Shown piece by piece: positions 61,777 to 64,000 of a stretch of DNA of 64,000 bases. The notes beneath the pieces were generated by a model that searched no databases, had not been told where the DNA came from, and was given only the letters and a program-made list of their open reading frames with translations. Each line of letters opens with the position of its first letter. The stretch's first letter is position 1. Source of the stretch: Lunatimonas sp. (lineage in GTDB: Bacteria > Bacteroidota > Bacteroidia > Cytophagales > Cyclobacteriaceae); contig NZ_JAFIEU010000008.1 in assembly GCF_020832325.1 (NCBI RefSeq), forward strand, positions 1 through 64,000, written 5' to 3'. The position numbers and the translations under genes were made by a program.

Positions 61777-64000
61777 TCAGCGGTAAATTTCAATAGTAAC
61801 CGGGCCTGCGATACCGGAAGGCATCACTTCCCAGCCGGAGGCGTCAAACGGTTTGTAGTCGATGTTTACAAAGTTGATTTCGTGATAGTTGCGCCATTCT
61901 TCTCCCTGCTGGTCCATATGCCGGATCCGGTTGGCCATCAGGTTGGCGACTTCCACTTTAAGGATATTTTTTCCAGCCACAACGTGGTCACTGATGTCGA
62001 TTCGGAATGGCAGTCCATACACATAGCCCACCTCTTTACCGTTTAGCCAGACTTTGGCGCTTTCATGCACCGTTCCCAAGTCGAGGATGAGTACCTGTCC
62101 AGATTGGTCACTTAGGTCAAAGGTGGTTTCGTAAGCGCCGATGCCTGAAAAGGATCGGTTTCGGTTGTCCCCCCAGCTGGTCCATGGCTGTACAGTTTCC
62201 ATGCTGCTGTTTTCGGGCAAAGCGGGACCGCCGGAAATAAATGTCACCTGCCATGGTCCGGGAAGTGTAAGTGTCTGCTGCTTGTCATTTCGGTAAGGCC
62301 AGGCGTTGATCGAAGCGGTTGTATTTGGCAATATTTTCACTATCTGGGATTCACCCGCTTCAATTTGAACCCTCACCTTCCACTGATTGGCTTCTTGCTT
62401 GGATTCAGCTTTCCCAGTGCGGCCGTGTTGGGGGTCCAATAGGATGGCTTCTTTGCCTCTGTGATTCAAAGGTATCCACGCATCTATGGTCGTGGCGGTA
62501 TGGTTTACCAAATAATAGTAGGCTTCTTCGTCGGAGATGCGCCGGATAAACTTCAGTCCGGAGTCTGTCAGTGTTTCCCTTTCTACACCGGTATAGTTGA
62601 GAGCGTTTTGAAAGTCGCTACTGACTACTAGGAGGCCTTGACCATGCTTTGCCTCCCATATCCCGGAAGTTACGGGGCGAAAAGCGATACTTTCCCAAAG
62701 CTGGGCCAGCTTGGCTTTTTGTTCGGAAGCTTGGTAATATCCCGGGGCATCCTGTGGTTTTTTCTGAAAGATGATTCGTGCGCCGTTTTCAGCGAGGGCC
62801 ATCAATGTCTCCAAGGTTTCCGGACGTATATAGGTCAGCTTCGGAACAAGAATAGCTTGGGCCAAACTTCCTCCTACCATGGCCAATTGACCGTCCTGCA
62901 CCCGAAGGCTTTTCAACAGGGCATCAGACACAAAATCTACCGAATAGCCCTGGCCTATAAGTTGCTTGGAGGATTGGTAAAAGGGAGTGGGGTGCAGCCA
63001 TTCGTCGATGTTGTGAACGGTGATCATTTTCGAAAGTCCCTTGGGGTCAGCCCAGACATCGTAAATGGGCCAATACATGAGAATCTCGTGCGAAGGCATT
63101 CCTGCCTGCAGCACGGATTGACTACGGGCAACAAAGTCATTGAATCCTCTGAAATGGCCCCACAGGCTGTTGTGGGTGGTTAGGTTCAGCGAAGCGTAAA
63201 ACAGCCATCCTGGAAAAGCGAGCTCTTGGGGAGAGTACGTCACGCCGTGGTAAAACATGTGATTTATCCCGGCCAAAAAGGCCTGTTCCAACTCCGGTTT
63301 TGCCTGCGAATAGGAAGACTTGAAATGTTCGCCCAACCACGTAAAGGTTTCCGAAGAGACGAGGTTTTTTCCGGACAGGTGTGCAGCCGAGGAGGCAAAC
63401 TTAAGCATTATCGGATCTGGGTCCACATTGCGAATGTCAGCGCTATCTCTTCGTAAACCGGGAATGGGGAAGTAGCTGGAGCCAAACGTTTCACCTTCGG
63501 GAATGTCCACTGTTGCGTAGAGGTCTAGCAGGTTTCCCGGTGACCCATGTGCTTGGTTTTTGGTTTTCTTCCCGTGCTTATGTGCCCAGTCTGTCCACTG
63601 CTGGGTAAAATTCTCCAGAAGCATGTCGCTGATGGTTTCCCGGTAATCCGATTTCAGCCGGGTGCCTGCTTCCGTCTGATCAGCCGCCAACAATGTCGGT
63701 AGGTGATGTTTTAAATCGTAGCCACGTTTTTTCTGAAAATAGTCGAAAAATCCCTCGGTGAAGTCTGATCCATATACTTCAAAGCTGTCGTTGTAAAAAG
63801 CCCGGATTGCGGGGGTGTTTCCGGAAAATGCCTCTTCGAAATGGGAGAGATAGGATTGTACCGACTCCCGTGAGTAATGGTCTAAGGTAAATCCCTGCCC
63901 GCCAGGAGCAGCCCGCTTGACCTGTTGGCCTGTTTGAACCTTGAAAATAGCCAGAATCTTGTGGGCTCCTTTCCCGTTCCAATTTAACGAGCCGTCCCTC
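61777..64000 (-). CDS. GH106-like alpha-L-rhamnosidase, 5' end beyond the window
   Basis: About 740 aa are visible. The frame stays open from the TTG near 63693 to the right edge, so the real start lies outside. Typical GH106 features are the open N-terminal part (SYLSHFEEAF, GYDLKHHLPTLLAADQTEAG), DYRETISDMLLENFTQQWTDWAHKHGKKTKNQAHGSPGNLLDLYATVDIPEGETFGSS, PEILMYWPIYDVWAD-like, and a C-terminal beta-sandwich with FDLSDQSGQVLILDLGTVHESAKVWLNGKEVG. It should cleave L-rhamnose from pectic or arabinogalactan side chains or flavonoid glycosides. Together with the GH78 gene it makes a rhamnose-releasing set. Confidence 0.88.
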   Translation of the reverse strand, partial: RDGSLNWNGKGAHKILAIFKVQTGQQVKRAAPGGQGFTLDHYSRESVQSYLSHFEEAFSGNTPAIRAFYNDSFEVYGSDFTEGFFDYFQKKRGYDLKHHLPTLLAADQTEAGTRLKSDYRETISDMLLENFTQQWTDWAHKHGKKTKNQAHGSPGNLLDLYATVDIPEGETFGSSYFPIPGLRRDSADIRNVDPDPIMLKFASSAAHLSGKNLVSSETFTWLGEHFKSSYSQAKPELEQAFLAGINHMFYHGVTYSPQELAFPGWLFYASLNLTTHNSLWGHFRGFNDFVARSQSVLQAGMPSHEILMYWPIYDVWADPKGLSKMITVHNIDEWLHPTPFYQSSKQLIGQGYSVDFVSDALLKSLRVQDGQLAMVGGSLAQAILVPKLTYIRPETLETLMALAENGARIIFQKKPQDAPGYYQASEQKAKLAQLWESIAFRPVTSGIWEAKHGQGLLVVSSDFQNALNYTGVERETLTDSGLKFIRRISDEEAYYYLVNHTATTIDAWIPLNHRGKEAILLDPQHGRTGKAESKQEANQWKVRVQIEAGESQIVKILPNTTASINAWPYRNDKQQTLTLPGPWQVTFISGGPALPENSSMETVQPWTSWGDNRNRSFSGIGAYETTFDLSDQSGQVLILDLGTVHESAKVWLNGKEVGYVYGLPFRIDISDHVVAGKNILKVEVANLMANRIRHMDQQGEEWRNYHEINFVNIDYKPFDASGWEVMPSGIAGPVTIEIYR

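Noticed and set aside
1-64000. CRISPR arrays, prophage, insertion sequences, integron sites
   Set aside because: No regularly spaced direct repeats, transposase, integrase, phage gene or attC-type core sites were seen. The 69-bp repeats are too few and too far apart for a CRISPR array.

Overview
The window is chromosomal DNA from a member of the Bacteroidota. I infer the order Cytophagales, possibly near Cyclobacteriaceae. The evidence is gene content: a SusC/SusD pair with an ECF sigma factor and FecR anti-sigma factor, a fused MurF-alanine racemase, a PorE-like OmpA lipoprotein of the type IX secretion kind, and many signal peptides and lipoboxes. Several starts are preceded by the Bacteroidota promoter pattern TTTG-N17-21-TAnnTTTG, and Shine-Dalgarno sequences are mostly absent. 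There is no rRNA, prophage, insertion sequence or CRISPR array; one tRNA (Phe) is present.

Layout. 1-9.4 kb is mostly housekeeping (gltX, polA) mixed with small secreted or membrane proteins and a HopJ-family gene. 9.5-20.4 kb is one minus-strand block, read from right to left: ECF sigma factor, FecR, STN-type SusC, SusD, a di-CxxCH DUF1549/DUF1553 lipoprotein and a Tat-exported DUF1501 protein. It joins a Sus-type outer-membrane uptake system to a gene pair best known from Planctomycetes, and no glycoside hydrolase lies within it. 20.7-24.1 kb is a plus-strand tyrosinase / DUF2182 His-Met-rich membrane protein / alpha-beta hydrolase cluster. 24.4-36.7 kb holds type II NADH dehydrogenase, YebC, a YjjX-type NTPase, thioredoxin + DUF6952, an M28 peptidase, MurF-Alr, a secreted sugar isomerase-like protein, two exported thioredoxin-fold proteins and a flavin split-barrel protein. 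36.7-44.2 kb holds a ceramidase-like enzyme, PurM, the PorE-like protein, a two-gene Fe-S oxidoreductase and tRNA-Phe.

45.0-51.2 kb carries two adjacent multi-PAS sensor proteins. One lacks a kinase ATPase domain; the other is a full hybrid kinase whose C-terminal Hpt-like domain has lost its histidine. 51.3-53.5 kb holds an rRNA pseudouridine synthase, ScpB and a zinc-less DksA/TraR-type protein. 53.7-64.0 kb is catabolic: a DUF1080 protein, a malate/lactate-type dehydrogenase, an HExxH protein, a GH78 rhamnosidase, a tiny membrane protein, an NCS1-family permease, a GntR regulator and a GH106-like rhamnosidase running off the right edge. This last group looks like a locus for rhamnose-containing substrates.

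The most notable non-gene feature is a 69-bp structured repeat. Three clear copies (14973, 24302, 58899) and one decayed copy (58987) lie in the same orientation, each just downstream of a minus-strand stop codon; one separates susC from susD. A perfect 16-bp inverted repeat also sits 14 nt upstream of the DUF1553 gene. Domain limits are read by eye, and no database or structure search was possible.
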